From contig NZ_VLLE01000002.1 in assembly GCF_007830055.1 (NCBI RefSeq), forward strand, positions 445,953 through 509,952: a stretch of 64,000 bases of DNA, given 5' to 3'. Both the position numbers and the translations under genes were made by a program. Source of the stretch: Lacibacter cauensis. GTDB lineage: Bacteria; Bacteroidota; Bacteroidia; Chitinophagales; Chitinophagaceae. Below, piece by piece: positions 40,768 through 52,234 of this stretch; the stretch's first letter is position 1; each line of letters starts with the position of its first letter. The notes under the pieces are model-generated. The model had not been told where the DNA came from. It saw nothing but the letters and a program-made list of their open reading frames with translations, and searched no databases.

Positions 40768-40928
40768 TTTTTATTCGTTAGTTCCCAAGTTTGTGTTTTA
40801 CGAATATTATTTCCGCAAACGTTTTCAATGATGAAAATCAGTTGAACAACCCAAAAAACTTCACCGCAGTCAGTTGTTGCTGTTGTTGTTTAAAGCTGCA
40901 AACAACTAACTTTACGCCCGACTCTTAA

Positions 40929-43088
<2,160 letters not shown>

Positions 43089-43101
43089 TAAATATTTAGT
43101 C

Positions 43102-43140
43102 AGGGATGCCAATCTGCAAAAAGTTGGCATCCCGTTTTTT
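43102..43140 (+). terminator. Terminator of the GH97 gene
   Basis: GGGATGCCAA (43102-43111) pairs with TTGGCATCCC (43123-43132), followed by GTTTTTTT. Confidence 0.9.
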
Positions 43141-43155
43141 ACAGTACTTTTCACA

Positions 43156-43182
43156 GATTACCTATTTAGTATGTAGGTAATC
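43156..43182. promoter_or_regulatory. Inverted repeat GATTACCT-N11-AGGTAATC
   Basis: Perfect 8-bp arms upstream of the small lipoprotein gene (start 50 nt downstream). It could be an operator or an RNA hairpin; there is no T-run after it. Confidence 0.4.
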
Positions 43183-43231
43183 AAAAGTAAAATTTTAGAT
43201 ATTGTATATTTACAGGGAAATTAACCGAATA

Positions 43232-43690
43232 ATGAAAAATACCTGCAAGACAAAGCTTCTTGTTTATACGATTGCCTTTTTCACGTTCACATTGTTCATT
43301 TCCTGCAAGAAGGATCCAGTAAACATTTTTGTAGGTAACTACTATGGAACAGTTATACACCAATATTATGAGCCTAGAAATACAATTCCTACAATTGATA
43401 CGCTGTTTAAAAATGTTACGATAATTGTACGTAAAGGATCGGAAAGTACAAGTAGTGAAATTCGGCTCGCTTTGGATTATAGTGATGCGTCAATATCTGT
43501 GCCTTACAGCGAGAACATTTGGATCAGGAATGGAGTTATCAAAGAAACTTATACCAACAGGGGAGCTATAGGAACCTATTATCGGTGGAATGGAACGATC
43601 ACTTCAGGAATCATGGATTTAACGCACAGAGTTGAACAGGTAAATGGTAGTTTACACCTTTTTGTTATAAATGCTGTAAAACAGTACTAG
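43232..43690 (+). CDS. Hypothetical lipoprotein, 152 aa
   Basis: From the ATG at 43232, the leader MKNTCKTKLLVYTIAFFTFTLFISC is a lipoprotein signal with the lipidated Cys at about 25. The rest (VGNYYGTVIHQYYEPRNTIPTID, KGSESTSSEIRLALDYSDASISVP, WNGTITSGIMDLTHRVEQVNG) looks like a beta-rich fold of the kind seen in small Bacteroidota lipoproteins annotated only as hypothetical. Outer-membrane anchored in the periplasm is the likely location; function unknown. Its codon use is somewhat AT-rich. Confidence 0.7.
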   Translation: MKNTCKTKLLVYTIAFFTFTLFISCKKDPVNIFVGNYYGTVIHQYYEPRNTIPTIDTLFKNVTIIVRKGSESTSSEIRLALDYSDASISVPYSENIWIRNGVIKETYTNRGAIGTYYRWNGTITSGIMDLTHRVEQVNGSLHLFVINAVKQY

Positions 43691-43911
43691 CATCTAACTA
43701 TACCATAGGCCTGATGTTAAATTGTCTGTTCAGGGTTAATGCAGATTCTAGTGTAAGTAAAAACCAGTCAGCCTTTATTGTTTCTTGTTGAAGGCGATTT
43801 GGCTTATCCATACATTAAAAATTAAACGCATGTTACTGCTTTGTTAACTCATTGTATTTCTTCCAACCTTTTTGTTTGATTAATGGTTTATCTATCTCAA
43901 ACAAAACAAAT

Positions 43912-44610
43912 ATGAAAAGGACTACAATTTTCTTAGCCACAGCTGCTTTGCTGTTTTCATCGTTAGCATTTGTATCATGTAAAAAAGAAAAGAAAGAAGA
44001 AGCAAGAGTGTTGGTTACGCATGCTTCCCCTGATGCACCTGGTGTAGATTTGTTAGTAGATAACCAAAAAGTAAATGCAAGTGCATTAACTTTTCCCAAC
44101 AGTACAGGTTACCTCACTGTTACTGCAGGAACACGTAACATCAAAGTAAATGCAGCAGGAACAACTACAACAGTCATTAATGCAGATATTCCATTTGTAA
44201 AAGATAAGAATTACTCTGTGTATGCGTTTAACAGATTAGCTTCAATTGGTGCTATTCTTGTAGAAGATGATCTTACTACACCAGCATCGGGTAAAGCGCA
44301 TATCCGTTTCTTTCATTTAAGCCCGGGTGCTCCGGCAGTAACAGTTGGAGTATTGGCAGGTAGTACATTTACACCGGTTTTCAGCAACCGTTCTTTCGAA
44401 ACACAAGCAACTGCAGCGGCTAATCAGGCATTTGCTCCTGTTGATGCAGGCACTTATACATTTGATGTTCGTGTTGCAGGTACTACCAATTCGGTTTTAA
44501 CGCTTACTGGTATCAATTTACAGGCAGGAAAAATTTATACAGTATTTGCACGTGGTATTGTTGGCAATACAACTACACCATTGGGTGCTTCCATCATTGC
44601 CCACAACTAA
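43912..44610 (+). CDS. DUF4397 domain lipoprotein
   Basis: 232 residues from the ATG at 43912. Lipobox LAFVSC at about 18-23, followed by a charged KKEKKEEAR linker. The body holds two DUF4397-type halves: RVLVTHASPDAPGVDLLVDNQKV...YLTVTAGTRNIKV and KAHIRFFHLSPGAPAVTVGVLAG...TYTFDVRVAGT, ending IYTVFARGIVG. Such proteins lie in the cell envelope of Bacteroidota and Firmicutes with unknown ligand. The gap before it (43691-43911) holds no other gene. Confidence 0.88.
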   Translation: MKRTTIFLATAALLFSSLAFVSCKKEKKEEARVLVTHASPDAPGVDLLVDNQKVNASALTFPNSTGYLTVTAGTRNIKVNAAGTTTTVINADIPFVKDKNYSVYAFNRLASIGAILVEDDLTTPASGKAHIRFFHLSPGAPAVTVGVLAGSTFTPVFSNRSFETQATAAANQAFAPVDAGTYTFDVRVAGTTNSVLTLTGINLQAGKIYTVFARGIVGNTTTPLGASIIAHN

Positions 44611-44633
44611 TGTCGTTTTTTAATTGTTCCCAT

Positions 44634-44668
44634 AAGCCTGTCTGCTTTTGCAGATGGGCTTTTTTTTA
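44634..44668. terminator. Terminator between DUF4397 and ywbE genes
   Basis: AAGCCTGTCTGC (44634-44645) pairs with GCAGATGGGCTT (44650-44661) with two G-T wobbles, followed by T7. Confidence 0.85.
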
Positions 44669-44683
44669 ATTTAACCAGGCAGC

Positions 44684-44887
44684 TTAATCTTCTTCTTCAA
44701 GAATTTTTTGCACACGACCGATCTGTCCGTCCTGCAAACGCACTTTAATTCCACGGTGGTGCTTGGGTGCACTGGTGAGCAGGTCTTTTACAATACCTTC
44801 GGTAAGTATGCCCGTACGTTGATCTTTTTTTAAAACGATCAATACGAGCATACCTGGTTTAATATTTGAACGAATGGTTCCTTCCAT
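44684..44887 (-). CDS. ywbE: YwbE family protein (DUF2196)
   Basis: 67 residues. IKPGMLVLIVLKKDQRTGILTEGIVKDLLTSAPKHHRGIKVRLQDGQIGRVQKIL covers the whole YwbE domain, a small KOW/SH3-like barrel. Function of the family is unproven; RNA or ribosome association is suspected from the fold. It overlaps no neighbour and follows the next gene upstream on this strand after 8 nt. Confidence 0.93.
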   Translation of the reverse strand: MEGTIRSNIKPGMLVLIVLKKDQRTGILTEGIVKDLLTSAPKHHRGIKVRLQDGQIGRVQKILEEED

Positions 44888-44895
44888 TTTCGAAA

Positions 44896-45426
44896 TTATT
44901 GTTTGTAGCTCTGCTGTAATGCTTTTACAAGCGAGCGCAATTTTGTTTGAATGTCATAACCTGCAGTTCCATCACCAACCGCCGCAACATGCAGTAACAT
45001 CTGATTGCCCTGTTTAGGAAATGGATCGTCCGCAGCGTTAGAGGTTTCGGTAAGTACTGATGCTTCGTTTATACCCTGTAAGCCTATGTAGTAATCAAAG
45101 AATACATCTGCTATTTCGGCTATGGGCATTTTGTACTGTACGATGCTTACAGTAGTTTCCGATTCGGGAATACGACGGGTGATGTAAAGCGTTTGTTGCC
45201 TGATGTAAAAAGGTTTCTGCACAGTACCCAGCTCAACGGGCATTTCGTTAACAGTATAATCACTGTACAGTTTGTTAAGATAATTCACCAGGGCCTGTTC
45301 GGTTTTCTGTGTGGCTTTATTACTTTGTTTTGTTTGGGTGTAAGCTGTAATAAAAAAGCAGGTAAGTAATATGCTTATGAATAAACGTAAAAAAGAAATT
45401 GATTTCTTTTTAAGAGTTGTGTGCAT
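44896..45426 (-). CDS. Hypothetical secreted protein, 176 aa
   Basis: An N-terminal membrane-type segment after a basic start (KKKSISFLRLFISILLTCFFITAYTQ) acts as a signal peptide. The mature part (ALVNYLNKLYSDYTVNEMPVELG, YITRRIPESETTVSIVQYKMPIAEIADVFFDYYIGLQGINEA) looks like a small alpha/beta periplasmic domain. The spacing of 8 nt to ywbE suggests an operon of two. I do not recognise the family. Confidence 0.6.
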   Translation of the reverse strand: MHTTLKKKSISFLRLFISILLTCFFITAYTQTKQSNKATQKTEQALVNYLNKLYSDYTVNEMPVELGTVQKPFYIRQQTLYITRRIPESETTVSIVQYKMPIAEIADVFFDYYIGLQGINEASVLTETSNAADDPFPKQGNQMLLHVAAVGDGTAGYDIQTKLRSLVKALQQSYKQ

Positions 45427-45574
45427 TGTGGTGGATTTAGCGACATGGTAAATAACTGAAATTATAAAAACTTATTGTGTAAAATAATTCTGCAAGAAAA
45501 TAAGTATATCTGCCAGCGCAAATTTTCGGGCAGAGAATAGTTGAAGAGATGATTTTTTTGAATGATTGGCAAAT

Positions 45575-45609
45575 AAAAAGCGGCTTTGCAAATAGCAAAG
45601 CCGCTTTTT
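45575..45609 (-). terminator. Terminator of the susCD transcript
   Basis: AAAAAGCGGCTTTGC (45575-45589) and GCAAAGCCGCTTTTT (45595-45609) form a perfect 15-bp stem with loop AAATA; a T-rich tail follows on the minus strand. Confidence 0.9.
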
Positions 45610-45628
45610 ATAACATGATAATTATTTA

Positions 45629-47125
45629 TCAGAGATTCTGTACAGAATTTGGATTTGCCTGTAATTCGGAAATAGGAATTACAAACTCCCACAAATTACT
45701 ACCTGCAGGTACTTGCATTAAACCACCAGCGGAAGCAGGTACATAGTTTGGAACAACAGTTCTGTCGAGCGGCAGGTTTAAGCGTTTCAGATCAAACCAT
45801 CTGTGACCTTCGGCCCAAAATTCAACACGACGTTGAGTCAAAATTTCATCTATCAACGCCTGTCCGGTATTGGTGCTGAGAGTATAGCTTGGATCTCTGT
45901 TTACAGCCAATGTATAAAGAGCCTGTTTGGCCTCTGTTTCTTTACCGGGAGTGCGTGCATAAGCTTCAGCCATAATGAGGTACATTTCGGCTAAACGGAT
46001 GTAAGGCACATCGCCGATTGTGGGCGCATTTCTGGTCTTGAACTTACGGCTCATGTAAGGCGATCTCGAATAACTCGAAAGCGGAAGCGGGAAATTGGTA
46101 GCATTCGGACTAGGTTCCCACATTTTTTTACGTACATCGGTTGAAGTGATTCTATCGTACAGAGCAGAATTGATGCGCTTGGGAACGCCACGGATGTAAG
46201 TCGTATTTCCATCCCATGAAATCTGTGCCATATACGATCCAAATGTATCGCCTTGGTCATCTTGAATGTAAGCACCCCACAACCATTCAGGATTGGAGAG
46301 GTCATTAAATCCTGCCTGGTAAGCTGCATTCGTCATCAATGAATGACCTCCCAAATCAATTACCTGTTTTGCAAATGCCGCTGCATTTACATAATCCTGC
46401 ATCACTAATGCCACACGTGCACGAATAGCTAATGCTGCTTTACGTGACAAATGTGATTTTTGTTGCGGCCCTGAAGCCGGAGCAGAAGCAGATGCAAAAG
46501 CAGTTACAGCGTCGTTCAAGTCTTTAATGATCTGCGTATAATTTTCTTCAACTGTAGATCTTGGTAATTTGCTATCTGTTGGCTTAAGCGGCATTGAAAC
46601 ACCTAATTGTGTGTTGTTAGCTCCTGCTGCGTAACGTTTACCATAAATCTGTACCAGGTAAAAGTAAGCCCATGCACGCATGGTTAGCGCTTCGCCTTTC
46701 AGCCTGTTTTTATCTGCTTCGGTACCGGTGGCATTATCAATGTTGGCAAGTAACGCATTGGCGTTACCAATACAACGATAATATAAGCGGAACGGATACT
46801 CTACATACAAGTACGCATCATTCCGGTGGTTTACCCAACCTCCCGTGCCATTACCAGGTGTGTACCAGCTGGCAACAGCCTGGTGAACATCTTCACCCAT
46901 AAAATCAAACATCAGCATAATGCCACCTTGGCCAGGTTGGTTCTGCGCACTGTACCTGCTATATAAATAGCGGTAGATGCCATTGATTACATTTGATGCA
47001 TTACCTGTTGTTGTAAAGATTGCAGATTCGTCGGCACTGCCGGTAGGCCCTACGTCGAAGTATTCCTTCTTACAACTTGTTGTAAAAAGGCTGAGGAAAG
47101 TAACTGCTATAATTATTTTTTTCAT
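45629..47125 (-). CDS. SusD/RagB family nutrient-binding lipoprotein
   Basis: 498 residues. Lipobox SLFTTSCKK at about 13-21. The SusD fold is recognised by TGNASNVINGIYRYLYSRY, the TPR-like helices (GEALTMRAWAYFYLVQIYG, SHLSRKAALAIRARVALVMQDYVNAAAFAKQVID) and the C-terminal VPYIRLAEMYLIMAEAYAR...RRVEFWAEGHRWFDLKRLN, which is the signature block. It forms the lid on the SusC barrel encoded 33 nt upstream. Its ligand, a glycan or another nutrient, is not clear. Confidence 0.95.
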   Translation of the reverse strand: MKKIIIAVTFLSLFTTSCKKEYFDVGPTGSADESAIFTTTGNASNVINGIYRYLYSRYSAQNQPGQGGIMLMFDFMGEDVHQAVASWYTPGNGTGGWVNHRNDAYLYVEYPFRLYYRCIGNANALLANIDNATGTEADKNRLKGEALTMRAWAYFYLVQIYGKRYAAGANNTQLGVSMPLKPTDSKLPRSTVEENYTQIIKDLNDAVTAFASASAPASGPQQKSHLSRKAALAIRARVALVMQDYVNAAAFAKQVIDLGGHSLMTNAAYQAGFNDLSNPEWLWGAYIQDDQGDTFGSYMAQISWDGNTTYIRGVPKRINSALYDRITSTDVRKKMWEPSPNATNFPLPLSSYSRSPYMSRKFKTRNAPTIGDVPYIRLAEMYLIMAEAYARTPGKETEAKQALYTLAVNRDPSYTLSTNTGQALIDEILTQRRVEFWAEGHRWFDLKRLNLPLDRTVVPNYVPASAGGLMQVPAGSNLWEFVIPISELQANPNSVQNL

Positions 47126-47158
47126 AATTGTTGAAATTAAGAATGACAGAAATAAACA

Positions 47159-50100
47159 TTAGAATGTAACATTAATACCCACGTTCCATAATCTGTTAGG
47201 TACATAAACCGGACTGTTTGTTCCATTAAAACTTTCAGCCGGATTCATTCCTTTGCGCTTTGATACAATCAAGAGGTTTTCACCACCTACATACACTTTC
47301 GCCTGATCGAAACCAATTTTACCTACAACTGTTTTTGGTAGTTTGTAAGAAAGTGTAACGTTACGGAAGTTGATATAAGAGGCATCAATCAAAAATCTGT
47401 CTGACTGTGAGTTGAACTGTCCCGAGTTGTTAATGTCGAAACGGGGCATATCAGTAATGTCACCTGGTTTCTTCCATGAACGTAAAACGTCGGTATGTAA
47501 AGCCCTGCCATATGTTGCTGCTAATAAGCCAGCATAGTTGCCATCGTAAAACTTGCCACCAACCTGGTAGTTAAGCAAGAAGGAGAGTGAGAAGTCTTTC
47601 ACTGTTACTGTACTTTGTACCGAACCAAAGAACTTGGGGATAGCAGTACCTGCATAGCCAAAAGCTGCGTTGGTAGGATTCGTTGTAACAGTGTCGCCTT
47701 TTGCAGTTACACGGTAACCAGTGGTAATTCCAGGGGTCGCATAAAACAATCCGGCGCCATCTGTGGGATCAACACCATACCATTTTCTTAAATAGAATGC
47801 AAAGATGTCTTTTCCTGCTTCTAAACGTTTGGTTCCACTTACAATTGTAGGCGTAGTTGCCGGGAGCTTTGTGATTCTGTTTTTAAGGCTGGTAACGTTC
47901 AACTGTACATCCCATTTTACATTTTTTGTTCTTACTACATCAAAATTCAATTGCGCTTCAATACCTCTGTTCCACATTGTACCAATGTTTTCATTCTTAA
48001 CAGTTACTGCAGAAGATAAACCTTGTGGCACTTCAAATAACAGTTTAGATGAACCACGGTCGAAGTATTCAATCGAACCTGATATGCGATTTTTTAACAC
48101 ACCAAACTCCAACCCTACGTTAAAAGTTTTGTTTACTTCCCATGTTAATTCAGGTGTAGAAACAGTCGCCAATAGTGCTCCCGGTTCGCTGGCGTTATTC
48201 CATCCTAAGCCAAATAATGCCTGGTATTGGTAATAAGTATCAAGCTCGTCGTTACCTACTGTACCGTAAGAAGCTCTCAGTTTTAAATCGTTCACCCAGT
48301 TCACGTTCGACATGAATTTTTCACGCATAACAGACCAGGAAAGACCGGCTGAATAAAAATTACCCCAACGGCTTTGTGGTGAAAAACGTGAAGATGCATC
48401 TCTGCGGTAAGAAATGTCTAAGTAATACCTGTTATCGTAATTGTATTTAACGCTCGACAGGTAACCTTCTCTTCTTAAACGATCGAAAGAGCCATCAACA
48501 CCTGCAAGTGTTACAAAGTTGGTGAGTTCGATATTTCCATCCAGGTTCATACCTCTTCTGGAACCGCTGAAAAACTCGTTGTTATTTTTTTGCGATTCAT
48601 GACCTACTAAAGCCGATACATTATGCAAGCCAAATTTTTGATTGTAGTTTAAAACCTGGTTGAATGAAACTGTTCTGAATTCGTTGGAAGTACGACCTGA
48701 TGTTCCACCTGCAGTTACGCCATCACCCACAATACGGTTTTGAAACGTTTGGCTTTTTGAGTTGTTAAGATCAATACCTGCATTAACTGTAAACGTGAAA
48801 TACTGCAGGAACTTTGTTTCAAGATAAGTTCTGGCAATAATGCTGTTACGTTTTTGAATGTTTTGGTTTAACATGGTTTCGTAAATGATATGGCGGCCCG
48901 GAGATGCACCAGATGGTCGGTTAATAGAACCTGGATGGATACCGTAATCGTAGTATTGGTTACCAAAAGCATCAAGAATGGCATTGCCTGATGCATCCCA
49001 TGCACGTACAGGATAAATGGGGCCCATACCTCTTGCAAATACGAATGGGTTGATGAATGTATTTGATCCATCACCCGCCGCCTGATTAGACGTTACCAAA
49101 ACTGTAGTTAAGTTAACACCGGTCTTCAACCATTCTTTAACCTGTGAATTCAACGCAAGGCGGGCGTTGATACGCTGGTAGTCCGATTTCAGAACGAATC
49201 CCTGATCGTTAAGATAGTTTAACGAAAAGAAGTAATCGGATTTGTTGGCTTTAGAAGATAAATTAAAACCAACCTCGTTACGCATACCGTTTCTTTCAAT
49301 AGGACCATACCAGTCAAAGTCATTATAAAGAAGTTTAGCGTTCGGGTTCATAACGCCATTTACGTCTACAAGTTGATTATTCGGTACATTAAATGGATTG
49401 TAAATTAACTGGGCAGCAATACCATTGGTTGCATTTTGTGCAGCAACAGCTTCTGTTTGACCGGTACCTGTAGTAGGAAACATCAAGCCATGTTTCATAG
49501 CCTGCCACATAAGTGGATAATAATCAAACGTACCCACACGGTCATATTCTGCAATACCTCTTTCAGAAAAGCCGGTATTAACAAATAAGTTTACTTTAGG
49601 CGTACCTGCTTTTCCTTTTTTAGTTGTAATCAATACAACCCCATTTGCAGCACGGGCACCATACAAGGCAGTAGATGATGCATCTTTCAGTAATGATATA
49701 CTTTCAATGTCATTTGTGTTCAGGTCACCAATTGCGCCGCCATAAGGAAATCCATCTACCACGTACAATGGAGCAGAGCTGGCATTCACAGAGCCAAATC
49801 CTCTGATACGCAGTGCAGCAGAACTTCCTGGCTGACCGTTGCCCGATGTGGCGGCAATACCTGGCGCAGCACCTGCAAGCGCTTGCGAAATATTCGTAGT
49901 GAGCCTTGATTCGAGCTGTTCTGCCCCGATTTTTGAAACAGAACCGGTAATTGATTCTTTCTTTTGCGTACCGTAAGCCACAACTACAACTTCTTCAAGG
50001 GCCTTGGAAGATGAAGTCATTATGACGTTAATTGTGGAGCGATTGCCAATGGATACTTCCTGTGTTTCGTAGTCCAATAGCGAAAAAATAATGATTTTGG

Positions 50101-50299
50101 CACTGGCCGGGACACTGAGTTTAAAAGAGCCATCTGTCGCCGTAGTGGTACCAATTGTGGTGCCTTTTACAACTACCGACACGCCAGACAGCGGCGTACC
50201 ATCTTTTTCGTCTGTAATTTTTCCTGAAACAGACCTTTCTTGCGCTTTAATGCATAAGGAGTACACTAAGAGCACAACTACTGTAAGCAGTTTTCTCAT
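47159..50299 (-). CDS. SusC/RagA family TonB-linked outer-membrane transporter
   Basis: 1046 residues. Signal peptide 1-19, carboxypeptidase-regulatory-like domain (about 21-100: SVSGKITDEKDGTPLSGVSVVVKGTTIGT), plug domain (about 110-225: LRIRGFGSVNASSAPLYVVDGFPYGG, DIESISLLKDASSTALYGARAANGVVLITTKK) and a 22-strand barrel ending in NVGINVTF. No N-terminal STN domain, so it is not a FecA-type sigma-signalling receptor. It imports a large or bound nutrient with the SusD lid, driven by TonB. No regulator gene lies beside it. Confidence 0.96.
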   Translation of the reverse strand: MRKLLTVVVLLVYSLCIKAQERSVSGKITDEKDGTPLSGVSVVVKGTTIGTTTATDGSFKLSVPASAKIIIFSLLDYETQEVSIGNRSTINVIMTSSSKALEEVVVVAYGTQKKESITGSVSKIGAEQLESRLTTNISQALAGAAPGIAATSGNGQPGSSAALRIRGFGSVNASSAPLYVVDGFPYGGAIGDLNTNDIESISLLKDASSTALYGARAANGVVLITTKKGKAGTPKVNLFVNTGFSERGIAEYDRVGTFDYYPLMWQAMKHGLMFPTTGTGQTEAVAAQNATNGIAAQLIYNPFNVPNNQLVDVNGVMNPNAKLLYNDFDWYGPIERNGMRNEVGFNLSSKANKSDYFFSLNYLNDQGFVLKSDYQRINARLALNSQVKEWLKTGVNLTTVLVTSNQAAGDGSNTFINPFVFARGMGPIYPVRAWDASGNAILDAFGNQYYDYGIHPGSINRPSGASPGRHIIYETMLNQNIQKRNSIIARTYLETKFLQYFTFTVNAGIDLNNSKSQTFQNRIVGDGVTAGGTSGRTSNEFRTVSFNQVLNYNQKFGLHNVSALVGHESQKNNNEFFSGSRRGMNLDGNIELTNFVTLAGVDGSFDRLRREGYLSSVKYNYDNRYYLDISYRRDASSRFSPQSRWGNFYSAGLSWSVMREKFMSNVNWVNDLKLRASYGTVGNDELDTYYQYQALFGLGWNNASEPGALLATVSTPELTWEVNKTFNVGLEFGVLKNRISGSIEYFDRGSSKLLFEVPQGLSSAVTVKNENIGTMWNRGIEAQLNFDVVRTKNVKWDVQLNVTSLKNRITKLPATTPTIVSGTKRLEAGKDIFAFYLRKWYGVDPTDGAGLFYATPGITTGYRVTAKGDTVTTNPTNAAFGYAGTAIPKFFGSVQSTVTVKDFSLSFLLNYQVGGKFYDGNYAGLLAATYGRALHTDVLRSWKKPGDITDMPRFDINNSGQFNSQSDRFLIDASYINFRNVTLSYKLPKTVVGKIGFDQAKVYVGGENLLIVSKRKGMNPAESFNGTNSPVYVPNRLWNVGINVTF

Positions 50300-50648
50300 A
50301 CTTGTTTTGGTTTAGAAATGAATAAAAGCAGGTGGATTTGATAGGTATTGCAAAAAAATAAACAGGTGCTTAGTCTGCTTAATTTCATTAAGGCTTTTAT
50401 TACGGTTTTACAATCTTTAATTGATACATCTAAGCTTCGAAATTATCGGGTTTTACCTGAAAAACGATAAAATATTTAGTTGATGTTTTTGATAGAGGGA
50501 AGTCACACCGTAAATGCTGCATAGGGCTCTTTTTTTTAGTAATTTTATTGCATCGATGCTTATCGGGAATTGATTGAAAAGCGACTGTTCGGTAACTCTT
50601 TATACTTGATAAACGAACTAATAACAATTTTTAATTGGTTAAGGTTGA
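50300..50648. other. 349-bp intergenic region upstream of susC
   Basis: No ORF or RNA gene recognised. The susC promoter must lie here: on the minus strand a TATTTTTTTG run about 60 nt before the ATG resembles a -7 element but with two extra T. The region is AT-rich and holds the 3' side of the convergent-strand cupin gene beyond 50648. Confidence 0.4.
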
Positions 50649-50990
50649 CTAATGTGCTAAAAAATCCTCCCGCATGGGACTAAACACATCAATCAACACA
50701 CCTTTTTCCAAACAAACAACGCCGTGTTCTACATTTGATGCAACATGAAAGCCATCACCGGCTTTCAATAATTTCTTTTCGCCGGCGATCTCCACTTCAA
50801 ACACACCGCTTTCAATATGGGTTATCTGTACATGCACATGCTTGTGCAAAGTGCCAACAGCGCCTTGCTCAAAAGCTACTTTCACCAGCATCAGCGAAGG
50901 ATCATACGCCATTATTTTTCTGCGTATACCTTCGCCGGCAGTTTGCCATTCAAATTGACTGTCTCCAATAAAACCGGGTTGCTGTTGCAT
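50649..50990 (-). CDS. Cupin domain protein
   Basis: 113 residues from the ATG at 50990; an alternative ATG at 51029 would overlap the amidohydrolase stop by 13 nt. The double-stranded beta-helix shows VAFEQGAVGTLHKHVHVQITHIESGVFEVEIAGEKKLLKAGDGFHVASNVEHGV, where HKHVH, the Glu of HIESG and the later His of EHGV form a cupin metal site. Close coupling to the amidohydrolase upstream suggests a joint catabolic role; function unknown. Confidence 0.88.
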   Translation of the reverse strand: MQQQPGFIGDSQFEWQTAGEGIRRKIMAYDPSLMLVKVAFEQGAVGTLHKHVHVQITHIESGVFEVEIAGEKKLLKAGDGFHVASNVEHGVVCLEKGVLIDVFSPMREDFLAH

Positions 50991-51016
50991 GCGGCAAAAA
51001 TAGCGATCTCGTTGCG

Positions 51017-52099
51017 TTATTCCGGCCATCCGCTTTTATCGATGTTGGGAATAATGCGCAAAGCGTTTTTGTAATACACTTTCTTTAAAATAGAGTCGGG
51101 TAGGCCCATGCCATACAGGGCCCAGAAGGCATGGTATTTTTTGTGATAAGGAAAATATTCATCTTCCGTTTCCAGTACACGGAAGTAAGTAGCATATTCC
51201 GAAGGAACCCAACTATCTTTTCCAAACAGGATGCGATCCTGGTATTTGGTGAAGAACGCTTTTGCAGCTTTCGGTTGACGGCCAAGTTCAGCGATTACTG
51301 CACCAAACTCTACCACCACGTTCGGCATGGCATCGAGGATTGTGCTGAGCTTTTGCAGATCGTTGGGGTACCAGCCAAAATGCGCAGCAATAAAGGTGGT
51401 GTTCTTATGTTTCTTAAACAGATTGTGTTGTTCGTTGATGAGTGTTTCCCATGGTACAGGATTATCGTTACCTCGCTTACGGTTGGGATTAATGATGAGT
51501 TCGAGCCAGCGTTCGTTGCTGTTGTCTAAAGGATCCCAAAACGATTTTGGATCGGCTGTATGAATGATCACCGGAATTTTTAACTCGCCTGCTTTCTGCC
51601 ATACTGCATCAAGTCGTTCATCATCAACAGGTACACGGTTGCCGTTAATATCTTTTACACTAAAACCAAGACTCTTGTAAATCTTTAAACCGTTGGCTCC
51701 ATTCTTTACATCTTCTTCCAGTTGCTTAGCTGCTTTTTCGCCCCAGCCAGGTTCGCCCACACCTTTAAAATCTACATTGGCGAATACAATAAAACGTCCC
51801 GGCTTATTTTGCTTTGCATTGTCCACCGCTTTTTTTAATTGATCGCCACTGCCGCCACTTAAATTCACCATTACACGCATGTTGAGTTTATCCATTTCAA
51901 AAGTGAGTGTATTCAAATTCATCGAAGGCATTTGAAACTGGTGATTGTGTACATCAATAAACGGAAACTTTGCTTTCGTTACCGGATGTTGCGGCACCAC
52001 CAATGTTGATGGCGGATTGTAACTTTCGAAATCAATTTTCTGTTGAGCAGTTGCAGTAACAGTAAGCAGCAACGAATAAGCAAGTAAGCGTTTGTGCAT
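51017..52099 (-). CDS. Secreted amidohydrolase-2 family metal-dependent hydrolase
   Basis: 360 residues with a signal peptide (1-19, VTATAQ). TIM-barrel amidohydrolase_2 markers: FIDVHNHQFQMP (HxH metal ligands), IIHTADP, FIAAHFGWYPNDL and LFGKDSW with the metal Asp. PF04909 proteins act on cyclic or aromatic acids as hydrolases or decarboxylases; the secreted form is less usual. It probably forms a two-gene unit with the cupin gene. Confidence 0.9.
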   Translation of the reverse strand: MHKRLLAYSLLLTVTATAQQKIDFESYNPPSTLVVPQHPVTKAKFPFIDVHNHQFQMPSMNLNTLTFEMDKLNMRVMVNLSGGSGDQLKKAVDNAKQNKPGRFIVFANVDFKGVGEPGWGEKAAKQLEEDVKNGANGLKIYKSLGFSVKDINGNRVPVDDERLDAVWQKAGELKIPVIIHTADPKSFWDPLDNSNERWLELIINPNRKRGNDNPVPWETLINEQHNLFKKHKNTTFIAAHFGWYPNDLQKLSTILDAMPNVVVEFGAVIAELGRQPKAAKAFFTKYQDRILFGKDSWVPSEYATYFRVLETEDEYFPYHKKYHAFWALYGMGLPDSILKKVYYKNALRIIPNIDKSGWPE

Positions 52100-52184
52100 G
52101 GCGGTTGATTGTTTTATGTTTCAAAGAAAAGCAGGAATCAACGATAATTGTTTCCGTTTGTCATTTTTTAACGGGTATAAAAGA

Positions 52185-52213
52185 AAAATCCGGGAACCAA
52201 ATTCCCGGATTTT
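52185..52213 (-). terminator. Terminator of the NTF2-like lipoprotein gene
   Basis: AAAATCCGGGA (52185-52195) pairs with TCCCGGATTTT (52203-52213); a T-rich tail follows on the minus strand (TTTCTTTTATA). Confidence 0.85.
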
Positions 52214-52234
52214 GTACCTGATAAGTTGAGTGAT

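Noticed and set aside
45629-52099. Polysaccharide utilisation locus including GH97, SusC/D and amidohydrolase
   Set aside because: GH97 lies over 2.5 kb away on the opposite strand with terminators and unrelated genes between; no glycoside hydrolase or regulator is adjacent to susCD.
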